Source: Hydractinia symbiolongicarpus
Lineage: Eukaryota; Cnidaria; Hydrozoa; Anthoathecata; Hydractiniidae
Length of the DNA stretch: 64,000 bases
Direction: 5' to 3'
NCBI RefSeq assembly: GCF_029227915.1
Contig: NC_079884.1
Coordinates: forward strand, 28,584,001 to 28,648,000
Position 1 is the first letter of the stretch, and every line of letters begins with the position of its first letter. The position numbers were made by a program, and so were the translations under genes. A model generated the notes under the pieces. The model was not told where the DNA came from, searched no databases, and was given only the letters and a program-made list of their open reading frames with translations. Positions 10,386 through 22,839 of this stretch are shown piece by piece.

Positions 10386-12246
10386 TCATTTAAAAATTTA
10401 GATAAAAAATTCATCTTTACTGTGGGACTAATCCTAGGCGTGATCGCGTGCTGAAGAAGTAGCGACAGTTTCATAAACTACATCTCACTGACTTTCTAAC
10501 GGTGGCAGTCCGTTTGAGTTACAACAGTTGCGTCACATATTCGTACCAACATTTATTTATTGATTTTCTTCCAATATTACTAAGTTGTATTGCTTTTAAC
10601 AGTGAAACGATTGACTGTGGGAATTAATAGAACTGATTCTGGACTGCGACCTTATAAATGCGATAAATGAGCCAATTGGTGTCCAAAGAATAACATTCTT
10701 CTTATTTTGACATGATTGCTGGGATTCAGCGATTACATTAGGCTCTGTGGTAGCGCTTTATTTAAAAATTTAGATAAATAAGTCTTTTTTGCTGTGGGAC
10801 CAATCCTGGCCGTTAGCACGCGCTGAATAAATAGGAACAGTTTGAAAGACTAAATTTCATTGACTTTCTAGCGGTATAAATCCGTTTGAGTTACAACGGT
10901 TGCGTCACATATTCGTACCAACATTTATTTAGCGATAGTTTTCGGATATTACTAGGTTGCATCGCTTTTAACAGTAAAACGCTTGACTGTGGGACTTATT
11001 TGAACTGCTTTTGGACTTTGACCTTATAAATGTGATAAATGAGCCAGTTTGACTACAAGAAATAACATTCTTCTTAATTTGACATGATTGCCAGAATTCA
11101 TCGATTACATTAGGCTCTGTGGTAGCGCTTTAGTTAAAAATTTAGATAAATAAGTCTTTTTTTACTGTGGGACCAATCCTAGCCGTTAGTTCGCGCTGAA
11201 GAAGTAGAGACAGTTTCAAATACTAAATTTCACTGACTTTCTAACGGTGCCAGTCCGTTTGAGTTACAACGGTTGCATCACATATTCGTACCAACATGTA
11301 TTTAGTGATTTTCTTCCGATATTACTAAGTTGTATCGCTTTTAACAGTGAATCGATTGACTGTGGGACTTAATTGAACAAACTTTGGACTGTAACCTGAT
11401 AAATGTAAAAAATGGGACAATTGGTCTCCAAGAAATAACATTCTTCTTAATTTTTACATGATTGCCGGACTCAGCAATTACACTGGGCGCTGTGGTAGCG
11501 CTTCATTTAAAAATTTAGATAAAAAAGTCATCTTTACTGTGGGACCAATCCTAGGCATGATCGCGTGCTGAAGAAGTAGCGACAGTTTCAAAAACTACAT
11601 CTCACTGACTTTCTAACGGTGGCAGGCCGTTTGAGTTACAACAGTTGCGTCACATATTCGTACCAACATTTATTTAGTGATTTTCTTCCAATATTACTAA
11701 GTTGTATTGCTTTTAACAGTGAAACGATTGACTGTGGGAATTAATAAAACTGATTCTGGACTGCGACCTTATAAATGCGATAAATGAGCCAATTGGTCTC
11801 CAAGGAATAACATTCTTCTTAATTTGACATGATTGCCGGAATTCATCGATTACATTAGGCTCTGTGGTAGCGCTTCATTTAAAAATTTAGATAAATAAGT
11901 CTTTTTTTACTGTGGGACCAATCCTAGCCGTTAGTTCGCGCTGAAGAAGTAGAGACAGTTTCAAATACTACATTTCAGTGACTTTCTAACGGTGTCAGTC
12001 CGTTTGAATTACAACGGTTGCGTCACATATTCGTACCAACATGTATTTAGCGATAGTTTTCGGATATTACTAGGTTGCATCGCTTTTAACAGTGAAACGC
12101 TTGACTGTGGGCCTTATTTGAACTGATTTTGGACTTTGACCTTATAAATGTGATAAATGAGCCAGTGTGACTATAAGAAATAACATTCTTCTTAATTTGA
12201 CATGATTGCTGGAACCCAGCGATTGCACTGGGCGCTGTGCTAGCGC
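10386..12246. repeat. HOR-1861, copy 1 (5-mer)
   Basis: Monomer starts are 10609, 10981, 11354, 11726 and 12099. Anchors at an exact 1861-bp offset are TTCATAAACT (10470 and 12331), CTTATTTTGACATG (10701 and 12562) and TCAGCAATTACAC (11471 and 13332). Much of this copy also matches 8480-9930 at offset 2234, so the 5-mer was built from the upstream mosaic and then doubled. Confidence 0.92.
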
Positions 12247-14107
12247 TTTATTAAAAATTTAGATAAAAAATTCATCTTTACTGTGGGACTAATCCTAGGC
12301 GTGATCGCGTGCTGAAGAAGTAGCGACAGTTTCATAAACTACATCTCACTGACTTTCTAACGGTGGCAGTCCGTTTGAGTTACAACAGTTGCGTCACATA
12401 TTCGTACCAACATTTATTTATTGATTTTCTTCCAATATTACTAAGTTGTATTGCTTTTAACAGTGAAACGATTGACTGTGGGAATTAATAGAACTGATTC
12501 TGGACTGCGACCTTATAAATGCGATAAATGAGCCAATTGGTGTCCAAAGAATAACATTCTTCTTATTTTGACATGATTGCTGGGATTCAGCGATTACATT
12601 AGGCTCTGTGGTAGCGCTTTATTTAAAAATTTAGATAAATAAGTCTTTTTTGCTGTGGGACCAATCCTGGCCGTTAGCACGCGCTGAATAAATAGGAACA
12701 GTTTGAAAGACTAAATTTCATTGACTTTCTAGCGGTATAAATCCGTTTGAGTTACAACGGTTGCGTCACATATTCGTACCAACATTTATTTAGCGATAGT
12801 TTTCGGATATTACTAGGTTGCATCGCTTTTAACAGTAAAACGCTTGACTGTGGGACTTATTTGAACTGCTTTTGGACTTTGACCTTATAAATGTGATAAA
12901 TGAGCCAGTTTGACTACAAGAAATAACATTCTTCTTAATTTGACATGATTGCCAGAATTCATCGATTACATTAGGCTCTGTGGTAGCGCTTTAGTTAAAA
13001 ATTTAGATAAATAAGTCTTTTTTTACTGTGGGACCAATCCTAGCCGTTAGTTCGCGCTGAAGAAGTAGAGACAGTTTCAAATACTACATTTCACTGACTT
13101 TCTAACGGTGCCAGTCCGTTTGAGTTACAACGGTTGCATCACATATTCGTACCAACATGTATTTAGTGATTTTCTTCCGATATTACTAAGTTGTATCGCT
13201 TTTAACAGTGAATCGATTGACTGTGGGACTTAATTGAACAAACTTTGGACTGTAACCTGATAAATGTAAAAAATGGGACAATTGGTCTCCAAGAAATAAC
13301 ATTCTTCTTAATTTTTACATGATTGCCGGACTCAGCAATTACACTGGGCGCTGTGGTAGCGCTTCATTTAAAAATTTAGATAAAAAAGTCATCTTTACTG
13401 TGGGACCAATCCTAGGCATGATCGCGTGCTGAAGAAGTAGCGACAGTTTCAAAAACTACATCTCACTGACTTTCTAACGGTGGCAGGCCGTTTGAGTTAC
13501 AACAGTTGCGTCACATATTCGTACCAACATTTATTTAGTGATTTTCTTCCAATATTACTAAGTTGTATTGCTTTTAACAGTGAAACGATTGACTGTGGGA
13601 ATTAATAAAACTGATTCTGGACTGCGACCTTATAAATGCGATAAATGAGCCAATTGGTCTCCAAGGAATAACATTCTTCTTAATTTGACATGATTGCCGG
13701 AATTCATCGATTACATTAGGCTCTGTGGTAGCGCTTCATTTAAAAATTTAGATAAATAAGTCTTTTTTTACTGTGGGACCAATCCTAGCCGTTAGTTCGC
13801 GCTGAAGAAGTAGAGACAGTTTCAAATACTACATTTCAGTGACTTTCTAACGGTGTCAGTCCGTTTGAATTACAACGGTTGCGTCACATATTCGTACCAA
13901 CATGTATTTAGCGATAGTTTTCGGATATTACTAGGTTGCATCGCTTTTAACAGTGAAACGCTTGACTGTGGGCCTTATTTGAACTGATTTTGGACTTTGA
14001 CCTTATAAATGTGATAAATGAGCCAGTGTGACTATAAGAAATAACATTCTTCTTAATTTGACATGATTGCTGGAACCCAGCGATTGCACTGGGCGCTGTG
14101 CTAGCGC
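12247..14107. repeat. HOR-1861, copy 2 (5-mer)
   Basis: Monomer starts are 12470, 12842, 13215, 13587 and 13960. The left edge is a clear hybrid at 12240-12262: CTAGCGCTTTATTAAAAA of class A runs into TTTAGATAAAAAATTCATC of class B, joined in the shared AAAAA tract. The end at about 14107 returns to the complete class-A tail with AAAAAATTAAG. Confidence 0.92.
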
Positions 14108-14441
14108 TTTATTAAAAAATTAAGATAAATAAGTCATTTTTTACTGTGGGACCAAACCTAGCTGTTAGCTCGCGCTGAAGAAAGAAAGACAGTTTCAAAA
14201 ACTACATTTCATTGACTTTCTAACGGTGTCAATCCGTTTGAGTTACAACGGTTGCGTCACATATTCGTACCAACATGTATTTAGTGATTTTCTTCCGATA
14301 TTACTAAGTTGTATCGCTTTTAACAGTGAATCGATTGACTGTGGGACTTAATTGAATTAACTTTGGACTGTAACCTGATAAATGTAAAAAATGGGACAAT
14401 TGGTCTCCAAGAAATAACATTCTTCTTAATTTGACATGATT
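14108..14441. repeat. Linking sequence, about one monomer
   Basis: It holds the 3' part of monomer 13960 and the 5' part of monomer 14333. It looks like the monomer near 28240, with AATCGATTGACTGTGGG at the boundary. GAATTAACTTTGG at 14354 is a private variant. Nothing other than satellite sequence is seen. Confidence 0.85.
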
Positions 14442-16507
14442 GCCGGACTCAGCGATTACACTGGGCGCTGTGGTAGCGCCTCATTTAAAAATTTAGATAA
14501 AAAATTCATCTTTACTGTGGGACTAATCCTAGGCGTGATCGCGTGCTGAAGAAGTAGCGACAGTTTCAAAAACTACATCTCACTGACTTTCTAACGGTGG
14601 CAGTCCGTTTGAGTTACAACAGTTGCGTCACATATTCGTACCAACATTTATTTAGTGATTTTCTTCCAATATTACTAAGTTGTATTGCTTTTAACAGTGA
14701 AACGATTGACTGTGGGAATTAATAGAACTGATTCTGGACTGCGACCTTATAAAAGTGAAAGTGAGACAATTGGACTTCAAGAAATAACACTCTTCTTAAT
14801 TTGCATGATTGCCGAAACTCAGCGATTACATTGGCGCTGTGGTAGCGATTCATTTAAAAATTAAGATAAAAAATTCAGTTTTTACTGTGGGACCAATCCA
14901 AGCCGTTAGCGCGCGCTGAAGAAATAGAGACAGTTTCAAATACTACATTTCACTGACTTTCTAACGGTGTCAGTCCGTTTGAGCTATAACGGTTGCGTCA
15001 TATATTCGTACCAACATGTATTTAGCGATAGTTTTCGGATATTACTAGGTTGCATCGCTTTTAACAGTGAAACGCTTGACTGTGGGACTTATTTGAACTG
15101 ATTTTGGACTTTGACCTTATAAATGTGATAAATGAGCCAGTTTGATTACAAGAAATAACATTCTTCTTAATTTGACATGATTGCCGGAACCCAGCGATTA
15201 CACTGGGCGCTGTGCTAGCGCTTTATTAAAAAATTAAGATAAATAAGTCATTTTTTACTGTGGGACCCATCCTAGCCGTTAGCTTCCGCTGAAGAAAGAA
15301 AGACAATTTCAAAAACTACATTTCATTTACTTTCTAACGGTGTCAATCCGTTTGAGTTACAACGGTTGCGTCACATATTCGAACCAACATGTATTTAGCG
15401 ATATTTTTCCGCTATTACTAGGTTGCATCGCCTTTAACAGTGAAACGATTGACTGTGGGACTTAATTGAACTAACTTTGGACTGTGACATGATAAATGTA
15501 AAAAATAAGACAATTGCTCTTCAAGAAATAACATTCTTCTTAATTTGACATGATTGCCGGACTCAGCGATTACACTGGGCGCTGTGGTAGCGCTTGATTT
15601 AAAAATTTAGATAAATAAGTCATTCTTTACTGTGGGACCAATCCTAGGCGTGATCGCGTGCTGAAGAAGTAGCGACAGTTTCAAAAACTACATCTCACTG
15701 ACTTTCTAACGGTGGCAGTCCGTTTGAGTTACAACGGTTGGGTCACATATTCGTACGAACATGTATTTAGCGATATTTTTCTGATATTGCTAGGTTGCAT
15801 CGCTTTTAACAGTGAAACGATTGACTGTGGGACTTAATTTTACTAACTTTGGACTGTGACCTATTAAACTGAAGAAATAGCGACAGTTTCAAAAACTAAA
15901 TTTCATTGACTTTCTAACGCTATCAAGACGCTTCAGTTACAACGTTTGGGTCACATATTCGTACCAACATGTATTTAGCGATACTTTTCTCATATTACTA
16001 GGTTGCATCGCTTTTAACAGTGAAACGATTGACTCTTGGACTTAATTGAACTGATTTTGGGCTTTGACCTTATAAATGTTACAAGTGAGACAATTGGACT
16101 CCAAGAAATGACATTCTTCTTAAATTGACATGATTGTGGGAACTCAGCGATTACACTGGACCCTCTGGTAGCGCTTCATTTAAAGATTTAGATAAATAAG
16201 TTATTTTTACTGTGGGACCAATCCTAGCCGTTAGCGCGCGCTGAAAATATAGAGACAGTTTCAAAAACTAAATTTCACTGACTTTCTAACGGTGTCAGTC
16301 CGTTTGAGCTATAACAGTTGCGTCATATATTCGTACCAACATGTATTTAGCGATAGTTTTCGGATATTACTAGGTTGCATCGCTTTTAACAGTGAAACGC
16401 TTGACTGTGGGACTTATTTGAACTGATTTTGGACTTTGACCTTATAAATGTGATAAATGAGCCAGTTTGATTACAAGAAATAACATTCTTCTTAATTTGA
16501 CATGATT
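14442..16507. repeat. HOR-2066, copy 1 (6-mer with one S)
   Basis: The offset is exactly 2066 bp. Monomer starts are 14704, 15074, 15447, 15819 (S), 16027 and 16399, with lengths 370, 373, 372, 208, 372 and 371. The 370-bp monomer is class H: CTTATAAAAGTGAAAGTGAG, ACACTCTTCTTAATTTGCATG and GCCGAAACTCAG. CATATTCGAACC, a private TTCGAA variant, occurs at about 15376 and again 2066 bp later. Confidence 0.93.
15819..16026. repeat. S monomer 4 (208 bp)
   Basis: It sits fourth in HOR-2066 copy 1, after a B monomer ending TTTTTCTGATATTGCTAGG and before a G monomer with the private CTGGACCCTCTGG. Confidence 0.95.
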
Positions 16508-18573
16508 GCCGGACTCAGCGATTACACTGGGCGCTGTGGTAGCGCCTCATTTAAAAATTTAGATAAAAAATTCATCTTTACTGTGGGACTAATCCTAGGC
16601 GTGATCGCGTGCTGAAGAAGTAGCGACAGTTTCAAAAACTACATCTCACTGACTTTCTAACGGTGGCAGTCCGTTTGAGTTACAACAGTTGCGTCACATA
16701 TTCGTACCAACATTTATTTAGTGATTTTCTTCCAATATTACTAAGTTGTATTGCTTTTAACAGTGAAACGATTGACTGTGGGAATTAATAGAACTGATTC
16801 TGGACTGCGACCTTATAAAAGTGAAAGTGAGACAATTGGACTTCAAGAAATAACACTCTTCTTAATTTGCATGATTGCCGAAACTCAGCGATTACATTGG
16901 CGCTGTGGTAGCGATTCATTTAAAAATTAAGATAAAAAATTCAGTTTTTACTGTGGGACCAATCCAAGCCGTTAGCGCGCGCTGAAGAAATAGAGACAGT
17001 TTCAAATACTACATTTCACTGACTTTCTAACGGTGTCAGTCCGTTTGAGCTATAACGGTTGCGTCATATATTCGTACCAACATGTATTTAGCGATAGTTT
17101 TCGGATATTACTAGGTTGCATCGCTTTTAACAGTGAAACGCTTGACTGTGGGACTTATTTGAACTGATTTTGGACTTTGACCTTATAAATGTGATAAATG
17201 AGCCAGTTTGATTACAAGAAATAACATTCTTCTTAATTTGACATGATTGCCGGAACCAAGCGATTACACTGGGCGCTGTGCTAGCGCTTTATTAAAAAAT
17301 TAAGATAAATAAGTCATTTTTTACTGTGGGACCCATCCTAGCCGTTAGCTTCCGCTGAAGAAAGAAAGACAATTTCAAAAACTACATTTCATTTACTTTC
17401 TAACGGTGTCAATCCGTTTGAGTTACAACGGTTGCGTCACATATTCGAACCAACATGTATTTAGCGATATTTTTCCGCTATTACTAGGTTGCATCGCCTT
17501 TAACAGTGAAACGATTGACTGTGGGACTTAATTGAACTAACTTTGGACTGTGACATGATAAATGTAAAAAATAAGACAATTGCTCTTCAAGAAATAACAT
17601 TCTTCTTAATTTGACATGATTGCCGGACTCAGCGATTACACTGGGCGCTGTGGTAGCGCTTGATTTAAAAATTTAGATAAATAAGTCATTCTTTACTGTG
17701 GGACCAATCCTAGGCGTGATCGCGTGCTGAAGAAGTAGCGACAGTTTCAAAAACTACATCTCACTGACTTTCTAACGGTGGCAGTCCGTTTGAGTTACAA
17801 CGGTTGGGTCACATATTCGTACGAACATGTATTTAGCGATATTTTTCTGATATTGCTAGGTTGCATCGCTTTTAACAGTGAAACGATTGACTGTGGGACT
17901 TAATTTTACTAACTTTGGACTGTGACCTATTAAACTGAAGAAATAGCGACAGTTTCAAAAACTAAATTTCATTGACTTTCTAACGCTATCAAGACGCTTC
18001 AGTTACAACGTTTGGGTCACATATTCGTACCAACATGTATTTAGCGATACTTTTCTCATATTACTAGGTTGCATCGCTTTTAACAGTGAAACGATTGACT
18101 CTTGGACTTAATTGAACTGATTTTGGGCTTTGACCTTATAAATGTTACAAGTGAGACAATTGGACTCCAAGAAATGACATTCTTCTTAAATTGACATGAT
18201 TGTGGGAACTCAGCGATTACACTGGACCCTCTGGTAGCGCTTCATTTAAAGATTTAGATAAATAAGTTATTTTTACTGTGGGACCAATCCTAGCCGTTAG
18301 CGCGCGCTGAAAATATAGAGACAGTTTCAAAAACTAAATTTCACTGACTTTCTAACGGTGTCAGTCCGTTTGAGCTATAACAGTTGCGTCATATATTCGT
18401 ACCAACATGTATTTAGCGATAGTTTTCGGATATTACTAGGTTGCATCGCTTTTAACAGTGAAACGCTTGACTGTGGGACTTATTTGAACTGATTTTGGAC
18501 TTTGACCTTATAAATGTGATAAATGAGCCAGTTTGATTACAAGAAATAACATTCTTCTTAATTTGACATGATT
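16508..18573. repeat. HOR-2066, copy 2 (6-mer with one S)
   Basis: Monomer starts are 16770, 17140, 17513, 17885 (S), 18093 and 18465. The copy begins inside GATTGCCGGACTCAG, which follows a class-A 5' end here but a class-B 5' end in copy 1. This shows that the exchange point lies in the shared CTTCTTAATTTGACATGATTG just before it. Differences from copy 1 are few, for example GGAACCAAGCG against GGAACCCAGCG at 17250. Confidence 0.93.
17885..18092. repeat. S monomer 5 (208 bp)
   Basis: The equivalent of the S monomer at 15819, exactly 2066 bp downstream. I see no difference between them. Confidence 0.95.
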
Positions 18574-19789
18574 GCCGGAACCCAGCGATTACACTGGGCG
18601 CTGTGCTAGCGCTTTATTAAAAAATTAAGATAAATAAGTCATTTTTTACTGTGGGACCCATCCTAGCCGTTAGCTCCCGCTGAAGAAAGAAAGACAATTT
18701 CAAAAACTACATTTCATTTACTTTCTAACGGTGTCAATCCGTTTGAGTTACAACGGTTGCGTCACATATTCGTACCAACATGTATTTAGCGATATTTTTC
18801 CGCTATTACTAGGTTGCATCGTCTTTAACAGTGAAACGATTGACTGTGGGACTTAATTGAACTAACTTTGGACTGTGACATGATAAATGTAAAAAATGAG
18901 ACAATTGCTCTCCAAGAAATAACATTCTTCTTAATTTGACATGATTGCCGGACTCAGCGATTACACTGGGCGCTGTGGTAGCGCTTTATTTAAAAATTTA
19001 GATAAATAAGTCATTCTTTACTGTGGGACCAATCCTAGGCGTGATCGCGTGCTGAAGAAGTAGCGACAGTTTTAAAAACTACATCTCACTGACTTTCTAA
19101 CGGTGGCAGTCCGTTTGAGTTACAACGGTTGGGTCACATATTCGTACGAACATGTATTTAGCGATATTTTTCTGATATTGCTAGGTTGCATCGCTTTTAA
19201 CAGTGAAACGATTGACTGTGGGACTTAATTTTACTAACTTTGGACTGTGACCTATTAAACTGAAGAAATAGCGACAGTTTCAAAAACTAAATTTCATTGA
19301 CTTTCTAACGCTATCAAGACGCTTCAGTTACAACGTTTGGGTCACATATTCGTACCAACATGTATTTAGCGATACTTTTCTCATATTACTAGGTTGCATC
19401 GCTTTTAACAGTGAAACGATTGACTCTTGGACTTAATTGAACTGATTTTGGGCTTTGACCTTATAAATGTTACAAGTGAGACAATTGGACTCCAAGAAAT
19501 GACATTCTTCTTAATTTGACATGATTGTGGGAACTCAGCGATTACACTGGACCCTGTGGTAGCGCTTCATTTAAAGATTTAGATAAATAAGTGATTTTTA
19601 CTGTGGGACCAATCCTAGCCGTTAGCGCGCGCTGAAAATATCGAGACAGTTTCAAAAACTCCATTTCATTGACTTTCTAACGGTGTCAATCCGTTTGAGT
19701 TACAACGGTTGCGTCACATATTCGTACCAACATGTATTTAGTGATTTTCTTCCGATATTACTAAGTTGTATCGCTTTTAACAGTGAATC
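18574..19789. repeat. Partial further copy of the A-B-S-G block
   Basis: Monomers 18465, 18838, 19210 (S) and 19418 repeat 17140-18464 at offset 1325, which is HOR-2066 less two monomers. The last monomer has ATATCGAGACAG and AACTCCATTTCATTG in place of ATATAGAGACAG and AACTAAATTTCACTG, as the equivalents near 24150 and 27715 do. Confidence 0.88.
19210..19417. repeat. S monomer 6 (208 bp)
   Basis: Follows the B monomer at 18838, which carries the private ACAGTTTTAAAAACTAC. The same neighbour variant precedes the S monomer at 23724, linking the two as copies 4514 bp apart. Confidence 0.95.
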
Positions 19790-20535
19790 GATTGACTGTT
19801 GGACTTAATTGAACTAACTTTGGACGGTGACCTGATAAATGTGATAAATGAGAAAATTGGACTCCAAGGAATAACATTCTTCTAAATTTGATATGATTGC
19901 TGGAATTCAGCGATTACATTAAGCTCTGTGGTAGCGCTTTATTTAAAAATTTAGATAAATAAGTCTTTTTTTACTGTGGGACCAATCCTAGCCGTTAGTT
20001 CGCGCTGAAAATATCGAGACAGTTTCAAAAACTCCATTTCATTGACTTTCTAACGGTGTCAATCCGTTTGAGTTACAACGGTTGCGTCACATATTCGTAC
20101 CAACATGTATTTAGTGATTTTCTTCCGATATTACTAAGTTGTATCGCTTTTAACAGTGAATCGATTGACTGTTGGACTTAATTGAACTAACTTTGGACGG
20201 TGACCTGATAAATGTGATAAATGAGAAAATTGGACTCCAAGGAATAAAATCCTTCTAAATTTGATATGATTGCTGGAATTCAGCGATTACATTAAGCTCT
20301 GTGGTAGCGCTTTATTTAAAAATTTAGATAAATAAGTCTTTTTTTACTGTGGGACCAATCCTAGCCGTTAGTTCGCGCTGAAGAAGTAGAGACAGTTTCA
20401 AATACTACATTTCACTGACTTTCTAAAGGTGTCAGTCCGTTTGAATTACAACGGTTGCGTCACATATTCGTACCAACATGTATTTAGCGATAGTTTTCGG
20501 ATATTACTAGGTTGCATCGCATTTAACAGTGAAAC
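19790..20535. repeat. Tandem pair of near-identical 373-bp monomers
   Basis: Two successive monomers (19790, 20163) both start with the rare CGATTGACTGTTGGAC and carry GGACGGTGACC, GAGAAAATTGG and CTAAATTTGATATG. The second has AAAATCCTTC where the first has ACATTCTTC. The first ends in the G-like tail GAAAATATCGAGACAG, while the second has the usual GAAGAAGTAGAGACAG. Other copies of this block (24304, 27867) have one such monomer, so one was added here. Confidence 0.88.
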
Positions 20536-21762
20536 GCTTGACTGTGGGACTTATTTGAACTGATTTTGGACTTTGACCTTATAAATGTGATAAATGAGCC
20601 AGTTTGACTATAAGAAATAACATTCTTCTTAATTTGACATGATTGCCAGAATTCATCGATTACATTAGGCTCTGTGGTAGCGCTTTATTTAAAAATTTAG
20701 ATAAATAAGTCTTTTTTTACTGTGGGACCAATCCTAGCCGTTAGTTCGCGCTGAAGAAGTAGAGACAGTTTCAAATACTACATTTCACTGACTTTCTAAC
20801 GGTGCCAGTCCGTTTGAGTTACAACGGTTGCATCACATATTCGTACCAACATGTATTTAGTGATTTTCTTCCGATATTACTAAGTTGTATCGCTTTTAAC
20901 AGTGAATCGATTGACTGTGGGACTTAATTGAACAAACTTTGGACTGTAACCTGATAAATGTAAAAAATGGGACAATTGGTCTCCAAGAAATAACATTCTT
21001 CTTAATTTTTACATGATTGCCGGACTCAGCGATTACACTGGGCGCTGTGGTAGCGCTTCATTTAAAAATTTAGATAAAAAAGTCATCTTTACTGTGGGAC
21101 CAATCCTAGGCGTGATCGCGTGCTGAAGAAGTAGCGACAGTTTCAAAAACTACATCTCACTGACTTTCTAACGGTGGCAGGCCGTTTGAGTTACAACAGT
21201 TGCGTCACATATTCGTACCAACATTTATTTAGTGATTTTCTTCCAATATTACTAAGTTGTATTGCTTTTAACAGTGAAACGATTGACTGTGGGAATTAAT
21301 AAAACTGATTCTGGACTGCGACCTTATAAATGCGATAAATGAGCCAATTGGTCTCCAAGGAATAACATTCTTCTTAATTTGACATGATTGCCGGAATTCA
21401 TCGATTACATTAGGCTCTGTGGTAGCGCTTCATTTAAAAATTTAGATAAATAAGTCTTTTTTTACTGTGGGACCAATCCTAGCCGTTAGTTCGCGCTGAA
21501 GAAGTAGAGACAGTTTCAAATACTACATTTCAGTGACTTTCTAACGGTGTCAGTCCGTTTGAATTACAACGGTTGCGTCACATATTCGTACCAACATGTA
21601 TTTAGCGATAGTTTTCGGATATTACTAGGTTGCATCGCTTTTAACAGTGAAACGCTTGACTGTGGGCCTTATTTGAACTGATTTTGGACTTTGACCTTAT
21701 AAATGTGATAAATGAGCCAGTTTGATTACAAGAAATAACATTCTTCTTAATTTGACATGATT
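20536..21762. repeat. Copy of 8847-9930 carried 11.8 kb away
   Basis: Monomer starts are 20536, 20909, 21281 and 21654. Several uncommon variants line up at offset 11789: GATTGCCAGAATTCATCG (8852 and 20641), TCTTAATTTTTACATG (9211 and 21000) and GTGGGCCTTATTTG (9873 and 21662). It lies between the two halves of the 4514-bp duplication and has no S monomer. Confidence 0.87.
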
Positions 21763-22398
21763 GCCGGAACCCAGCGATTACACTGGGCGCTGTGCTAGCG
21801 CTTTATTAAAAAATTAAGATAAATAAGTCATTTTTTACTGTGGGACCCATCCTAGCCGTTAGCTTCCGCTGAAGAAAGAAAGACAATTTCAAAAACTACA
21901 TTTCATTTACTTTCTAACGGTGTCAATCCGTTTTAGTTACAACGGTTGCGTCACATATTCGAACCAACATGTATTTAGCGATATTTTTCCGCTATTACTA
22001 GGTTGCATCGCCTTTAACAGTGAAACGATTGACTGTGGGACTTAATTGAACTAACTTTGGACTGTGACATGATAAATGTAAAAAATAAGACAATTGCTCT
22101 TCAAGAAATAACATTCTTCTTAATTTGACATGATTGCCGGACTCAGCGATTACACTGGGCGCTGTGGTAGCGCTTGATTTAAAAATTTAGATAAATAAGT
22201 CATTCTTTACTGTGGGACCAATCCTAGGCGTGATCGCGTGCTGAAGAAGTAGCGACAGTTTCAAAAACTACATCTCACTGACTTTCTAACGGTGGCAGTC
22301 CGTTTGAGTTACAACGGTTGGGTCACATATTCGTACGAACATGTATTTAGCGATATTTTTCTGATATTGCTAGGTTGCATCGCTTTTAACAGTGAAAC

Positions 22399-22606
22399 GA
22401 TTGACTGTGGGACTTAATTTTACTAACTTTGGACTGTGACCTATTAAACTGAAGAAATAGCGACAGTTTCAAAAACTAAATTTCATTGACTTTCTAACGC
22501 TATCAAGACGCTTCAGTTACAACGTTTGGGTCACATATTCGTACCAACATGTATTTAGCGATACTTTTCTCATATTACTAGGTTGCATCGCTTTTAACAG
22601 TGAAAC
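22399..22606. repeat. S monomer 7 (208 bp)
   Basis: Equivalent of the S monomer at 17885 at offset 4514. The G monomer that follows again has CTGGACCCTCTGG. Confidence 0.95.
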
Positions 22607-22839
22607 GATTGACTCTTGGACTTAATTGAACTGATTTTGGGCTTTGACCTTATAAATGTTACAAGTGAGACAATTGGACTCCAAGAAATGACATTCTTCT
22701 TAAATTGACATGATTGTGGGAACTCAGCGATTACACTGGACCCTCTGGTAGCGCTTCATTTAAAGATTTATATAAATAAGTTATTTTTACTGTGGGACCA
22801 ATCCTAGCCGTTAGCGCGCGCTGAAAATATAGACACAGT

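Larger units (their letters stand above)
17249..20640. repeat. Left copy of a 4514-bp segmental duplication
   Basis: Anchors recur at offset 4514 in 21763-24780: GCCGGAACC (17249 and 21763), the S monomers (17885 and 22399; 19210 and 23724) and ACTGTTGGACTTAA (19795 and 24309). After about 20000 the offset becomes 4141, because this copy holds one more 373-bp monomer. The copies part near 20640, where CCAGAATTCATCG here faces CTGGAACCCAGCG. Confidence 0.88.
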
